Of a stretch of DNA of 64,000 nt, positions 1 to 13,068 are shown one piece after another. Positions within the stretch are counted from its first letter, which is position 1. Every line of letters starts with the position of its first letter. Under the pieces are notes generated by a model, which was not told the origin of the DNA, searched no databases, and was given only the letters and a program-made list of their open reading frames with translations. Source of the DNA: Bryum argenteum (taxonomy: Eukaryota; Streptophyta; Bryopsida; Bryales; Bryaceae); the NCBI GenBank assembly GCA_037043015.1, contig CM073323.1:11343758-11407757 (forward strand). The letters are read 5' to 3'. A program made the translations under genes and the position numbers.

Positions 1-893
1 GCATTATTTTCCTCTATGAAAGAGATGGTAGAGTTGATAATTAGCAAAGTTATGATGCCCACGAAATCCTGCCAATCCGGTGGACGGCCCTGTACACAAC
101 ATCGTCTGTAACATATCAAAACTCCGCTATATGCAAGTGAGCAATATCTCATATAATTTTACAAATTGAAACTCAATTATTGAATCGTTAGAGAAAGACG
201 TAATACGGTGTAAAAGATGTCACTTACATTCCCATTTGACAGTGCAATAGCCATTATTGCAGCAGCCTCCATAACCCATGACAACGGATTCCACATAAAT
301 CCAAGAAATTTCAAAAGCTTGCTTTCCTGCGCAGGGGTTACACTTCTTATTCAATAGATTACAAGTCTCTTACACTTGCTTAGATCGTGTGACACTGTTA
401 AATGCTAACTTCGTCTCGATCCTGGAGTGAGAACCACAGCATACCTTCTTCTCTTCAAGCTTGTTGTGGCCGAAGATGGTCAGGCGCTCTTCAGCATCCT
501 CTGATGATAGTCCATCTTTCGTACATCGTAAATGCTGAAAGACTTCGTCAACAGGCAATCGCTCCTACAACGTGACAGGTAATTGTACAAACTAATCATC
601 ATCATGTTACTTGATCTTCCTGACCGAAATCAGAAAACTACAGTCTTCACATGCGGACCTTATCAGATAGAAGCAAGACCAAATTGAAATAGGCGCTTAA
701 TATTCTCAACGAACACTCAATTCTCAAGGCATCACTTAACGACAGGAGGCAAATTGTCTTACTCGGAAGGTAGGTAGTCATTATCAGAAAAATTCATACA
801 AATTCAAATTTGAGCGGGGAATGAAGACACTACCAGGTCCACCGTCTCATTGTTGATAGCTTCAAGATCTGCTTTCCGGTCCTTGTCCACCAT
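1..893 (-). CDS. Plasma-membrane H+-ATPase (P3A), N-terminal part, exons 1-4
   Basis: This is the 5' end of a proton-pumping P-type ATPase, which couples ATP hydrolysis to H+ export across the plasma membrane. Reverse-strand exons are 834-893, 445-564, 228-326 and 1-89; the last runs off the window. All junctions are GT-AG and keep frame. The start is the ATG at 891-893 ([13 protein letters not shown]). The translation shows the P3A N-terminus: [15 protein letters not shown], then [24 protein letters not shown], the first membrane segment [20 protein letters not shown], and [10 protein letters not shown] followed by [13 protein letters not shown]. About 122 residues of roughly 950 are visible. 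The phosphorylation DKTGT site and the C-terminal autoinhibitory region lie outside. Nothing visible is broken. Family assignment is secure; isoform is not determinable. Confidence 0.93.
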
Positions 894-3787
894 GATGTCA
901 ATCTCTTACTCCAGCTAGGAAGTCCTCGGATCTAAATTTGAACCTCGTGATCACTTACATCGAAAATCATCGATCGCAACAATGCGGCACTACGAGCTGA
1001 AAACTCAGACTCCTGCACCAATATCTGAACGTGAGCAAGCAGACATGCATGCACCTAACATTGGCATTGAACTCGAAATAATAACTAGACAAAGCTTAAG
1101 ACCGTAACAATCAAAATGCACGAAATGCACCTTTCACTCCATGAGACCTCGGGCACTCGTACGAGGCTCCAATTTAAAAGGATCAGAAACTTGCTGATTC
1201 AATACGGCGCTGGAAACAATAAGAAGAAAGGAGAGAACCGAGTTAGAAACGTGAGGAACAGTGTTCTAGTAACAGGGGATGTGGAGAGCATTGTCCATGC
1301 AAATGCTTGGTCCACCTGCCACAAAGTAAAACGGCGTACGTACGATCGAGAGCATTGATGTTGAAAGCAGGAGATCGAATCGGGCAACAACTACCACGCA
1401 CATTGCGTTGCCGAGCTACCGCAGCAATGGCTCGCCAGGTGATGAACGTAAGAATAGTACGCCTAGCTATGGTACGCCCCTGGCTCCGTTATGGAGGTCG
1501 AGCAGCCACAAGGCACAGCAGCAGCGATGGCGGACGGAAGGTGCAGCAGCACTGCAAGCCTGACGTTCGTTTGTGCACGTACGGACCAGAGGACGACGAC
1601 CGTTCCCACCACGCTCTGCCTGGCCCCTCGACCCCTGGACGGATGCCCCGCCCCCTACACTTGTCCGCCCCTCAGCGCCTGGCACGAGTGCGCGGCCTTA
1701 CGAGCCTCATGACAGTTGGTTGAATTTAATGTCACCTCATATTAACACCTTTGCTTGACGTACTCAAATCTCCTTTCCACTTCCAGTGCCTAAGAGCACC
1801 CGCACTGGAGGTCCTCAAGCCTGTAAATCACGAAATATTGAGGGGCCGGAGGCTGAGCAGTGCCGCACCGGTGCTCCAAACCGCTTATTCAAGTTTGCGA
1901 GCTCGAGAGAATGTTACCCGGGCTCTGGCAACTACTGAGTTATGTGGGGGCCCTCTAGCTTTTTTATCGGGTGATTGATGCGTGACTAATGCTTATTAAT
2001 GGGCGGGTTAGGGCTTCCCTTTACTGTTCGCAAAACGGAACTAGAGTTTGTTGCAAGACTCCGCCCCTGTTCTGATGTTGTATTCACTCGTGTCTGGCTC
2101 CTCTTTATGGACCCAAACAAGACGTGCAAGATGAAGGTTCTAATGCCTCCATGTGGACCTACCGGAATGGCGTGTCAGGGTTCGCGGAGGCCACACAAGT
2201 AAACTCGTTAAGCGGCCGCGTCAAACCTCCACTTTGGAGCCCGTGTTTAGGCCTCGCATAGGGATGCTATAACCTTCGTAGCTCATCGTTGGGAACGCCC
2301 TGATAGAGCTGAAAAATGTTCATCCGTTGAACATTTCAGAGCATGTCAGAAAAGGGTGAATTTGATTGCAAATAACTTAGCTTTGTAAATTTGTGATCGA
2401 CCAGCTTGTGTGTATTGTAGAAATAAGCACAGCGACGGTGAGGACAAGGCATGACAAGGCGATTCCCAACGTGATTGCCTTACGTAAACCACTAATGGAT
2501 GTTATCTGAAGGTGAATGAGCAATTTGTTCTAGTACAACTTTTCCTTGTCTGATAGCCAGGGGCTACATGCAAATAACTAACTGACCATGAAAATGAGTG
2601 GCACGATCCACAGTAATGGCTTACGTAGAGAAGGCAATACATTTTGTGGAGTACAGCCACTTTGTTACATGATAAGCATCATGAGAAAAGCACATGGCAA
2701 TTATGGAATTTTTGAATTCGGAGACCAGCTTAGCTTGAGTTACGATGTCTGCACTTCGACTGGAGTTGCTAAACTGTATACATCTTTCAGAGACTTTCCC
2801 TTCGTTTCTCCTGGCTCATTTCTTCGATTCAGTGTACATAGCAACTCCAACCGCCACAATCGCATGCACATCCGTTCCACAGCAAAGATTAGTGCTTTTC
2901 TATATGAAAATCAACAAATTGGCATGTCCACTTGTGGAGGAAGGCTTACTGTATTTGTAGGACACCCTCAAGGCATGCTCTAGTATGAGAGTTTAATGAA
3001 TGAAAGTGCACTTTAATAATGGAAGTATTAATGGCAGTGGCAGAAGGACTGGCAAGTAACGAGAAGAGTTACATATGATAAAGAACTTGGATTGCGAAGT
3101 ACTTTGCAAGAGGCATAACAACTCATCTAAATCATATAAAACAGCTGTTCAAAGTACAAGTGTTTTCCAAGTAAGTAAAATTATTGAGCTATCAAGCCTG
3201 ACATTGAAGGGTTCTAGCTACGAATTTACAAAGGGCAAGTGCTCCCCTGCCATAGGCCGGACCGCAACCCTGCAATGGTGGTGATTCCAATCTTGCTGCA
3301 AGCAAAGCCAAGGTTGAGAGAGATTTGATGAATAAGCTGCTGTTCCCAGATAGGATCCCACCCACGAATCTAACAAGTTCAGGGTATAGTATGTACTAAT
3401 TAATCGAGTGTGTCTACTGATCTCCGACTTGACTAACTAGCTAGCAACAACCCAGCCAAAGCGCTTTGCTTTGAAGGAGCACCAGCAGCTGCATCAAGTC
3501 CGCGAGAGCATGGTCGCTTTCATTAGTTCCATTGCATGAGGGGCTGGAGCTCCTGCAGTATTGCACGGTAGTAACTCCTTCAAATTCGCCGTGACTGCAG
3601 CTTATCAAGTTATTGTGGAAGGGGACAGCCTCATGCAATAGAGACTTCCAAGGGGATAGATTTTCATTCTATATCTTAGTATTCCTTACATCTGAATCTG
3701 CAGACAGTGTCGACCTTGTCATCAACGCAAGAATCAATTAGTGTAGAACTGTGGTGGGTTCAGGTATGACGGCTCGCATGAACAGCT
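894..3787. other. Upstream region of the H+-ATPase / downstream of FAR; no gene recognised
   Basis: The H+-ATPase and FAR genes lie head-to-tail on the minus strand, so this stretch should hold the H+-ATPase promoter and 5' UTR and the FAR 3' UTR. A GC-rich island at about 1480-1700 breaks the AT-rich background. An open frame at 2588-2983 (+) shows no recognisable motif and I do not call it a gene. No TATA box or UTR intron can be assigned with confidence. Confidence 0.4.
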
Positions 3788-6700
3788 TCAGTTCCTTGTA
3801 CCGCGTCCTTTCAGCACGTAATTTCGCAAGCCAGGGATATGAACATTGTAGAGGTAGTCCGCCCAATCAAGTTGTCGGACATTGAAGGAAAACGTGTCAA
3901 GTTCTTCCGCAGAAAGCTCCTTAGATAGAGATTCAGTGTTCTCTATTCCAAACCTGAACATAATTCACCGGCTACATGTTAGGCTTGGATCAGCTGGCTG
4001 GGTAAGACCAGTTTACTTTCTGCAGAGCATGGAATCAGTATGAGAAGTATACAAGAAGCAGACTGCATAATGAAATGTGAAATCATTTGAAAGTGCTGCG
4101 AACATGTGAACTACTCTGCTGATGAAATGATTACGCGGTGTACACATAAATTCTCTGCTTCAGGTACTGTGACTCAACTGTCGCACCTCCGGCAAATTAA
4201 AACCCACGATGATGGGTTTCTGTCCCACTCCTTGATGACATTATATCATCAACTTCAATCTCACACAAGGATGCACAAGGAAAGTGAGGAAGAACTCGGG
4301 AAAGAGAGTACGCACCTGCCAGCGTAGAACGTGTACGGCTTGTAAATGTAAGCCAGGTATTTAAATTGTTCAAGTGTTTTTTGGATAATTAGTTCCCGCC
4401 TTGCAGAGGCCTTCCCCTTCTTCATCCAAGGAAAAAATTTCGATATCTGCAAGACATCACATTCTCCTGGATCTATCAACTGCGACAACGATTTGATTCC
4501 GACGGATGAGGCAATAATTATAAGAATAATGTGAAATTGTTGGCCATTTCACATTTCCAATCTCAAGATCATGTTCCTCTCTTGCTAAAAGAGAACGAGT
4601 AATAGAGAAACTTGAGTCGCACTGGATAGTGGACATACCAGTAGTGGTAATTGATACACAAACCACATATAGACGTTGAAAGCGACCATGCTCTGCACAA
4701 AACGCATTCGCTTCACTTTAATCGGTTTTCCAGCTCGGTCAAGCATCGGATCCTTCGTGAAAAGCTCCAACGCTACGTCAGCCAGTATATTGAACGTCAT
4801 AGGATTCACGACCGACGACGCCACTTGATAAACTTGTAGTCCGGGGCTCTTAGCGTGTTTTGTCATGGCAGACAATAGAGCATTCACAACCAAGTCGGCT
4901 GGGATCTGTTCATGCATACCATCGTTACTTTGCTGAAGCTGATACTTCATACCATGTGATCATAACCCAAAGCATACAGAGAACTTTGTGCGCGCAACAC
5001 AGCTTCAATTACTGCATTAATAAGGAGCTGATTAAAGCAAAGAAACGACCATAGAATTTGACAATAGCATTTGAATCATAGATTGAGGTACTAACCACGT
5101 CGAGTACCCCTTCAGGATTTGCCAGAAACCCAGTCATCTGTCCTTTCCCGTAAGCCAGCACAATAGGGTCCATCATTCTGCACGGAGAGATGGCAATGAA
5201 GCTTAGAGGTTGAAGAGGACTGACAGATTGCCACAATATTTTTCTGAGCAGAAATGAGCTGTTTAAACCCCACGTTTTCCTATGCAACTACGAAACAATC
5301 GAGAAGTAGATTTTTTATGCATATATCAAGAAATAATTCAGGTTAAATAGACTGACCGAATACCCTCCATCCAACCAGGGAAGGGCTCCGTAAGGGTACT
5401 CTCCACAACACTCGGACGTAAAACTACCACTGGTATGTCGCTATGTAAAGATTCAACCAACATTTCTCCCATGGCCTTCGAGAAAACATAAGTATCTTGC
5501 CACCCAAAAAGCTTAGCCCTGAGAGAGTCAAATCAACGAAGAACGTCAATACGATGTGGTTGCTCAAAGAAAATTTTCTTAACTTCTTCTAGGATTTGCT
5601 GGAGGTCATCCATCATCCAACAGAATCGGCGTAAAATTTCAGCTTCCGCCAATGCAAACTTCTTAATCACAAACCTAGACATGCCCAACTCCTTCATTTT
5701 CTTGTCAACAGCTTGTTGTCGCTCTTCAGCTGAGAGACTGCTTTGACTCATATCAGCAACAATTTCCTCCAAGGTTTTTTCACATAGCGCAAGCTCGGTT
5801 GCAACATTTAGATCAGGAACTCTTTCGTCAGACATCTCCCTCGCGATACTATCGCCCATCTTGAAAGGTTTCTCAGGAGTGTGACCCTGTCTCTGGCCGT
5901 TGACAAATGCTGCAAAGTGCCGTCCAAAAAGTCAGAGGATTTCTATCAAGAATAAGGTGTTGAACGATTCTACACAAGGTGTCTGATGCGTGAGATACTT
6001 ACATGAACAAACATCTTATACAGATAATTAATTGAAAAGAGACGATACCGAAAATTGTACTAAATTGATGCAATGATTCTCTTATACCAACTTCTCGCGA
6101 GAAGTTGACTCACCGGTGGAGACATGTAGGAAGAGTTGAAGGTTAGGGCAGCCTTGAGCGAAATCAAGTATTCTGCGTGGACCCTGAGTGTTGATGTTCA
6201 TTGCGACATCGTACCTGCAGGTGTCAGCAGAAATAAAATTCAAGATCTAATATTTTTTGTAAATGAACAACTTTGTGCTTCTCCAGCTTCGAATCAAAAG
6301 ACTGCAGCAACCCTCGCAGAAACAATTGTTTCGGAAGTCAAGGACACGGTTCATGAATATCGATGCGTAAGTGGGTACGATGCGTGTATTAAAAATGGCA
6401 TCCCACTTCTCGGGAAAAACCCTTGTGAGTGCGCGCCTCAAAAATAAACCATGACATTCTTCAGAACAGAAATCTAACCCGTTTACCTCTCATCGAAGGT
6501 AGTTGTTGCAGCAGAATTCACGATAACATCTACACTTCTTGAGAGGTCCTTTGCTACATCATTTGATATCCCAAGACCGTCAGTGGAAATGGTGCCACTG
6601 ACTGCGGTAAGCTTCCTGTTCATAAATGTCTCATAGTTATCCCCATGAGTAGCCTTCAGCACCTTGAAGAGCGGAGACTTGATAACCTACAATTCGACCC

Positions 6701-8147
6701 CAGAAGATTTTTAAAAGGTTATGGCAATGCTGTCGGATCTGTCGGTATTGGCCTAACAAGTCGCAGGTGAATCACGAACTTGATGTAACTAACGTCCGTA
6801 TTGTAGTTTAAGATCTAAAATATCTCTAAGATTGGCGAAATTTTACCAGATCGAGGGGAGAAAATTACTTACATTATTTTTCAGTCTATCCTCAGCTGTC
6901 ACGTTCTTCTGCGGTTGAATGAGTAGATACAACTGCCCAACGTCCGGCTGGACTCTCAAAATCTTCTCCACCATGACTGTAGTCAATGTATAACGGAATC
7001 AGACAGGTGGATCAACCTCAACAGAGACCTCAGATATAATGATGAGCATACAACAAAGGATAAAAGAAGTGGGATGATGAAAATACACTCATGAATTTGA
7101 AAGTAAAGAAGTCACAAATCAGTCAGGACGAAAAGAGAGTAGAATAGTGCTTTAGTTACCCTTCGCGAGGAATCCCGTGGCTCCTGTGACAAGAAGCTTT
7201 TTACCCTTCAAAAAATTTATGATACCGAGTCCGCTGGCAGTGTCGGAAGCACTCGATTGTTCTCTTGCTGTGTCCCACCCGATCCCATCGACAACAGCAG
7301 TTGCGCTATGCAATGTAGTCATGGCCGTGGTAGTGAACGCCAGAGGATCCTCAAGTTGATGGAGCAACTCCATCAAGGCTTCGACATCGGTCTGTTTCGT
7401 AGGAACACTTAAGGGCGCCTGAACTAGCCTCTCCAGTTCTGGTACTACAGAGGTAGCGCCGTCCGCAATTGGAGCCTTGGAATATCCGTTGACAGCTCCG
7501 TTGACAGCAACAGCGTTGTGAGGACGTCCGTTCTGATAAATTCCATTCACAGAGTTGACTGATTTTTCCTGCCCAGCATAGATCGAAGCACCGTTCGCGA
7601 TGGTACCGTTGGTGGATCCATTCAACGTCGGTGACCTCTTGAAGCCATTTCCGTTCGCGGAGCCATTTCGCATAGCTCTTTTCACGCTGTTCCCGTTTGC
7701 CGATCCATTTCGCGAATTTACAACAGCGCAGCTTGCGTCGCTGGTCAAGGCATGACGAACTTCGTTAGCGACGTCTGCGTGAAGCTTTTCGCCGCTATCA
7801 GCGTCTTCAGCAGTGGAATATCCATTTAAATTGCCACGGTGAACGCCAGTAGCCACCACTTCTCTACATTTCTTCGCAGATTGAGGATTTTTTTTTCCCA
7901 CGATGGAATCCTCAATACCGTCTGTAGCTTCACTGCGCAATTCAAGGCCCCACAGCTGACCACCTCGCTTGATCCTGTTGGTACGGTGCGACGGATATGT
8001 CCTTGGCTTGCACTGTAGAGGTTGGCGAATGAGTGCGCCTCCCAATCCGCGCTCTACGTATGATGTATTGACCGAGTTTGACTGACGTAAACCAACAAAG
8101 CTACAGTGAACAACAGGAACTGTACTCTTACTACAAACTGCCTCCAT
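3788..8147 (-). CDS. Fatty acyl-CoA/ACP reductase, MS2 (MALE STERILITY 2) type
   Basis: The gene encodes an NADPH-dependent reductase turning activated fatty acids into primary alcohols; MS2-type members act in plastids and supply sporopollenin and cuticle precursors. Exons (-): 7160-8147, 6873-6976, 6487-6686, 6114-6214, 5675-5909, 5357-5518, 5096-5177, 4639-4905, 4316-4446, 3788-3953. Together they give 811 aa with no stop. The Rossmann motif TGATGFL is at residues 321-327 and the catalytic YVFSK (Y553, K557) is present. MDPIVLAYGKGQMTGFL and IPADLVVNAL are typical, and the C-terminal FAR_C part ends in DWADYLYNVHIPG. The first ~320 residues are unusually long for the family. They begin with a basic, Ser/Arg-rich stretch compatible with a transit peptide and contain Asn-Gly-rich repeats. 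Expression is not deducible. Confidence 0.93.
7540..7735 (-). repeat. Asn/Gly-rich coding repeat in FAR exon 1
   Basis: Within FAR exon 1 the motif NGSANGN recurs with variants (NGSANGNSVKR, NGSANGNGFKR, LNGSTNGT), each followed by a basic patch. It lies between the presumed transit peptide and the reductase domain, where MS2 homologues normally have a shorter linker. It looks like an expanded disordered linker encoded by a degenerate DNA repeat. Confidence 0.6.
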
Positions 8148-9500
8148 GTCGTCGCAAGAACTACTTCGTCACTGCTGTGTAGCTCTACTCTGGCAAAATG
8201 TTCTGGACTCGGGAGCTGTAAGTAAACCAGCTTCAGCTATCTAAAATTCGCCGAACGATCAACTAATACACAAAGACCAAGTACACGAACGCCGTCGAAC
8301 AGGAAACAAACTACAAGGCAGCCCTTCCCGAGGCGAAAAGCGCCCTTGCATAAACTGCGCAGCGAAGCTAATGCTCAACAGCCAGCTAAATTTGGCGGTC
8401 CGTTGAAGCTCCACACGATGCTAACAGTTCAGGTCTAAGCAATTCAAGAAGCTGATTATTTCTATGTGCCAATGCCGACGGTCGTTGAAGCCCTAAAGCT
8501 TGGATGAAGTCGAAGATGCAGGCAGCCTAACCTCCACATGCTCGGCTCGTACCTGCACACTACACCAACTGCTAAGTGAATATACGCGTGTCCAGAGAAA
8601 CTTCATCAACAATAGATGACAAACTCAATCTTCATGCTTATTATTATGTCCCTCTGACTATATAATATCGCAACGTACACTGTATTCACTACTCCAAAAA
8701 CGTTCGAGCTTAACACTACTACAGAAACGAGATTAACACTAATCTTAAGTAACAACCGGAGTCAACGTTGTCCGTAGTGGCTACATTGCGTGCCAGACAC
8801 TGTAGACCTGAAGCTGTTCAAAAGATGCATGCGCACATCACTCCATAACTGCCACTTCCGACGAGGAAAAATAATTCCTACCTCACCAAACCGTCACTCG
8901 GATCCAAATTAACATTGGCTGACAACCACCGGCACGACACACGCCTGCGAGCTTCCAGGTGCGCGCTCACAGTCACAAGAAAGTGTGAACCAATGCAGCA
9001 GTATAAGTCTGAGCGCGGACTTTGGTGGAGTCGCCGTTAATTCGTCGGCTCCGGTGGGTGGCGGAGGACTGATGAAGCAACCGGATGGTGGTTGATGCAG
9101 CAGCACGACACAAATGGCGTGGCAGGGACACAGGCGACTGAGGCGAACGCTAGCTTTGGCGATGGCAAACCAGGAACGCAGCACAGCAGTAGTAGCAAGA
9201 GCAGCAGTCAAAGAAGTGATGAATGAGCTCGATCGGCAGCTGCAGAGTTCATGAGAATTAATGAAGCTAAGAGGTTGTTCCAACAATCAATGCAATTTGC
9301 AGCGCTTGCAGCTGGATCGACAATGGCATTTGAAGGCGCGCCTGGCCGGACCCGGGACGTCGTCATCGTCGTCCTCTCCGTTCCCCGCTTTCTCTTTCCA
9401 AGGGCTTTCATGACTCGTTTCCCACCTACCTCCCTAGCGCCCTTCCTTGCTAAAGTTTCCACCGCTAGGACCCACCCCCTTTGACCGTCCCTTTCTCTCT
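8148..9500. other. FAR upstream region; no gene recognised
   Basis: This is the promoter and 5' UTR side of FAR. A GC-richer block at about 8930-9480 has open frames on both strands, but none shows a family motif, so none is called. A TATA-like sequence is listed separately. Confidence 0.4.
8658..8664 (-). promoter_or_regulatory. Possible TATA box for FAR
   Basis: On the minus strand this reads TATATAG, about 510 nt before the FAR start codon. It would imply a 5' leader of roughly 480 nt. Only the motif supports it. Confidence 0.25.
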
Positions 9501-10662
9501 CTCACTCCCACGGTCGTAGGCTCCGGTCTCTGGTGCTTGGACCTGACCTAATTTGGAACATCATGAGGGGGGGGGGTGCATATTATCATGACGAGATTGT
9601 CTGGCCCGTTCAATTAGATGGACATAACCAGTGTAACCAGTCGTGGCACTTTCATGAGAACCCATTCGAGTACGGGGTGCCCGTCACTCATAAATCCCAC
9701 ATCATGTGTGTTCGCGACCCTCTTCACAACACATCCCACATACCAAGTCTACGTCGTGCATGATGTACCCCCGATACATCAACAAATATTTCTTGTGTCA
9801 AGTGTTACTACAAGTATATCAAATGCGATCATTTTTTGGACAAATCATGTCCTACGACACACAAAACATGACCAACTTTCTTGACATCAAAAAGTGTTTC
9901 TTACAATTATACAAAATGATCATGTATTGGAGTTTCGATATATTAGTGATCAAAACAATTGAAAGCAATGCAAATTCGCCTCGCCCTTGAAAGTGATCAT
10001 ATTTCTTTAGCTCAATTTTTGTTAGTTTTTGAGAAACTTTAGGTAACGTACTTTGTGTATGTTCCAAAATTGCGTAGGGTTTCTAATAATCTTCGAACAA
10101 GCTTTATGAAATTTTGTTTCAATTTTTAACTTATGTTTAAATAATTACGTATGAAACTTTAGAATAGTGATTCATTTATGGGGAATTTTTATACAAGGGA
10201 ACACTTTTGTAAAATATTTTGAGACAGGAGAACAATCTGAAAATATTTGCAATGAGGGGAAGTAATAAAGTCCCACTATCACTTTTAAGTAGGAAAAAGA
10301 AGCTACATATTAGCTTCAATATGCTAAGATGCCAATTTTCTTCATATCAGCTTTAGTATGTTTAGTAGTGATGAGAAAGTCAAATTTTTTTTCCCCTTCT
10401 TGCATATATTATGAAATTCTTCCCTTGTTTGGAAACATTTTACAAAAGTGATCCCCTATATGAAAATTTCCCTTTGTCTAACCATGTTCACTTCTTCAAA
10501 TTTTGACTTTATTTCCCGTCATGAAGCCTAAAGTATGAACTTTTTTTATAGTACAACACTTTTGATGAGTATAACCATTAATAGTATTTCATTGTTAACA
10601 TAGTAAAAGACAAGGGCAAGATATAAGCCTATCATAGTTAGAAACAAAATCAATTGCACGAT
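9500..10662. other. AT-rich intergenic DNA
   Basis: No gene is visible. There is a short G-run near 9567 and otherwise low-complexity AT-rich sequence. The short open frames have no coding signature. Confidence 0.5.
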
Positions 10663-10666
10663 TTAA

Positions 10667-11656
10667 GCCCTCAACGCCGTACTTTCCTTAACTCCTAATG
10701 TTATTTTTCTATATTTAGGATGAAGGGCAGAAACTTTGAACAACCATAACTCCATTATCCAAACTCTATTTTCTACAAAATCACTTGGGTTGCATCCAAA
10801 ACCAAGCCTAATTTGTGTGGAAAATACTTCCAAACCCATACAATGAAGTTTGAATTGATGGCATGCATTATAGTGATGGTAGCTTTTAGTTTTGGGTTTT
10901 TCATACATTAGGCATTTTATACCATTGCAAGCCAATTATGTGAAACCAAAATAATTACTAATTATTATTTCTAACATGAAAATAATGTTAAGAGAAAATA
11001 TAACAAATTTTTAGTATGAAGGTTTTGTTCCAAATAGTTATGGTATTAGATTCGCAACAATGTTTCCATGATGAAAAAAGGTGTAAAGATGGATTATTTT
11101 TGAAGCACTATATCTCCCTCATTTACCATTAGATTTCAACTTTATTTTTTGAAATGGATTCAGTCTATTCAGAGTCTAGTCTTAGAAGTAGAAATCTTGA
11201 ATAAATCAAAGTTGTTTCCTATGTAAGGCATATATTTGAGTGCAAAGGGTCTTGTTTGGACTTTTTTTTGCTTTGTAAATTTCTTGGCAGTATTCACTAT
11301 TGCAAGGCTATAATTGGAGCCGAGAGATTCTTTGATGATTTTTTTGCTACAAGGGCAATATTGACATGAAGGTGAACAACTTTCTAGTTGAAAATATTTT
11401 CATTGGAGTAGCTTTGTTTGTTGAATTTCCACTTTGAAGTGAAAACGAGGAATTTTCGGTTGTTTTTTCACAAACTAAAATGTTATGATCTCACAAGTTA
11501 TAAGGCCATATGACTCAAACTTTGGTCCACATGACCTACATGAAGTCTACTCGAACTTTGTACTATTGAGAATTGAAGAGCTTATCTTTAGTTTCAGCTT
11601 CAACACTTTTTCAAGCATTTGTTTTTGGCTAAACTCAGGCTAGGCCGTACAGGGGT
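10667..11656. mobile_element. TTAA-flanked non-autonomous element, family A
   Basis: TTAA stands at 10663-10666 and 11657-11660. The left end reads GCCCTCAACGCC and the right end, read inward, ACCCCTGTACGG. The interior left part matches, in inverted orientation, the right part of the element at 28735-30064 (shared TTTTGGATGAA-like block, then CAAAATCACTTGGGTTG). No coding capacity is recognised. TTAA flanks plus CCCT-type ends suggest a PiggyBac-type non-autonomous element. Confidence 0.5.
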
Positions 11657-11794
11657 TTAAACCCAAAATGAATTCGGTTCTTACAAGAGAAATATTTAGC
11701 CAACTCTGACCATTATAATGTTACAAATGAAGCACTCCTGAAAATGCCGCGAAGCACGCCTGAAAATGCGGAGAAGAGGGGGTATGGGAGGAGT

Positions 11795-11873
11795 CTAGCC
11801 CCTAAAGGCCCAAGCAAGCCAAAACGGCTTGATCTTCAATGTAATTTGGTAACCTTGGGCCTTTAGGGGCTAG
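11795..11873. repeat. 20-bp perfect inverted repeat (hairpin)
   Basis: The arms 11795-11814 and 11854-11873 are exact reverse complements, CTAGCCCCTAAAGGCCCAAG and its complement, separated by 39 bp. A smaller hairpin (AAGCC/GGCTT) lies inside the loop. It could be a transposon remnant or a small-RNA hairpin; no flanking duplication is evident. Confidence 0.7.
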
Positions 11874-13064
11874 CTGGAGAGGTCTTGGAGGCGGGGAGTC
11901 TTGGGGGAGCGGATTTACCCCATATTGTTTGTGGTTGCTTCCTCCCCCTTAGAAAGTACAAGAGGCTGAGGGCTGTACTCGAAGAATAAATTTTTAGTGC
12001 ACACATGGAGTCCATGTGACACTCCCTTAAAGGGGTTCATGTGGTAGGAAAAGCCCAACATTAATCAATTAAGGTAAAACTAAGTGAAGGTCACTATGCA
12101 ACAACATCTCAATCTCAATAGAATGAGACGCCTTCACTTGAGAAACAAGTCAATCATTTGCCAAGCAAAACAAAACAATATCATAACCATAACCATATGA
12201 TCCTACTTAACAAATACTTTGAAATGACAATAACTGAGAGTATTCATTTTAGGGCATTGAGAGTATACCTAGGCCTAGTTATCATTAACAAGATAATGGC
12301 AGAATTTGATTCCAAAGGTGCAGGTAGTTGGTAATTAATCAATAAGGAAGAACAAAATGCCCTATTATTTATGAAAGCGTGGGCCTAACTGCCTAAGCAT
12401 GGGGTTGGTAATCAGACTTTTAAAATCAAATCAACCACTACAATTAATTAATACACGACGACTTCCTTGCATTCCCCAGTCCCACTTTAATTGTGCCTAC
12501 CCCACAATAAACAAGTGTCCACCAAATCACCCACCGCTCATGCTATTAACTTGAACATTTAAATTATGTATGTGATTAGGTGTTGAGGCTGTTTCACAAT
12601 ATGGCTATCGCCGTGGGATCGAGAGTCCAAAATTTGTAGAGAGTTTAAAGAAATCTACTGAAATAGTCAATAAAATATTGTAATTGAAGCTTTTGACAGG
12701 GCATAGTGTGAAGCTTCCAAAGGCAAAGCCCAAAGTCAAAAGAGTAGTTACTACCAAGAAGCAAGAGAGAGAGAGAGAGAAAACTGGAGCATTCCACTTC
12801 ATTCTAAACGCCAAGTTCTTGTCACTTTTTGAGTTTTTTATGAATAAAACATGACACCCTCATAACCATGTTTAAGGTCTTGCAATATGCAAGACCCAAA
12901 CAAACACCAAGAGGCATCGGTCAAAAAGTGCTGCCACGAAGGCCATTTGGAAAGCAACGGCCAGTGGACTTTGGCTTCAAGAGGCCGAAACGAAGGTTTT
13001 TTGTGCAATTTTATTGGCTAAAGTTGATAGCCTCTTGACCTTTAGCTACAGTGTGAGGCGGCCC
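11874..13064. other. AT-rich intergenic DNA
   Basis: No gene is seen. There is a short GA microsatellite at about 12765-12782. The remainder resembles degraded transposon sequence. Confidence 0.45.
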
Positions 13065-13068
13065 TTAA

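Noticed and set aside
2588-2983. 131-codon open frame upstream of the H+-ATPase
   Set aside because: No recognisable domain, no intron context and no codon signature; it may be chance in a moderately GC region.
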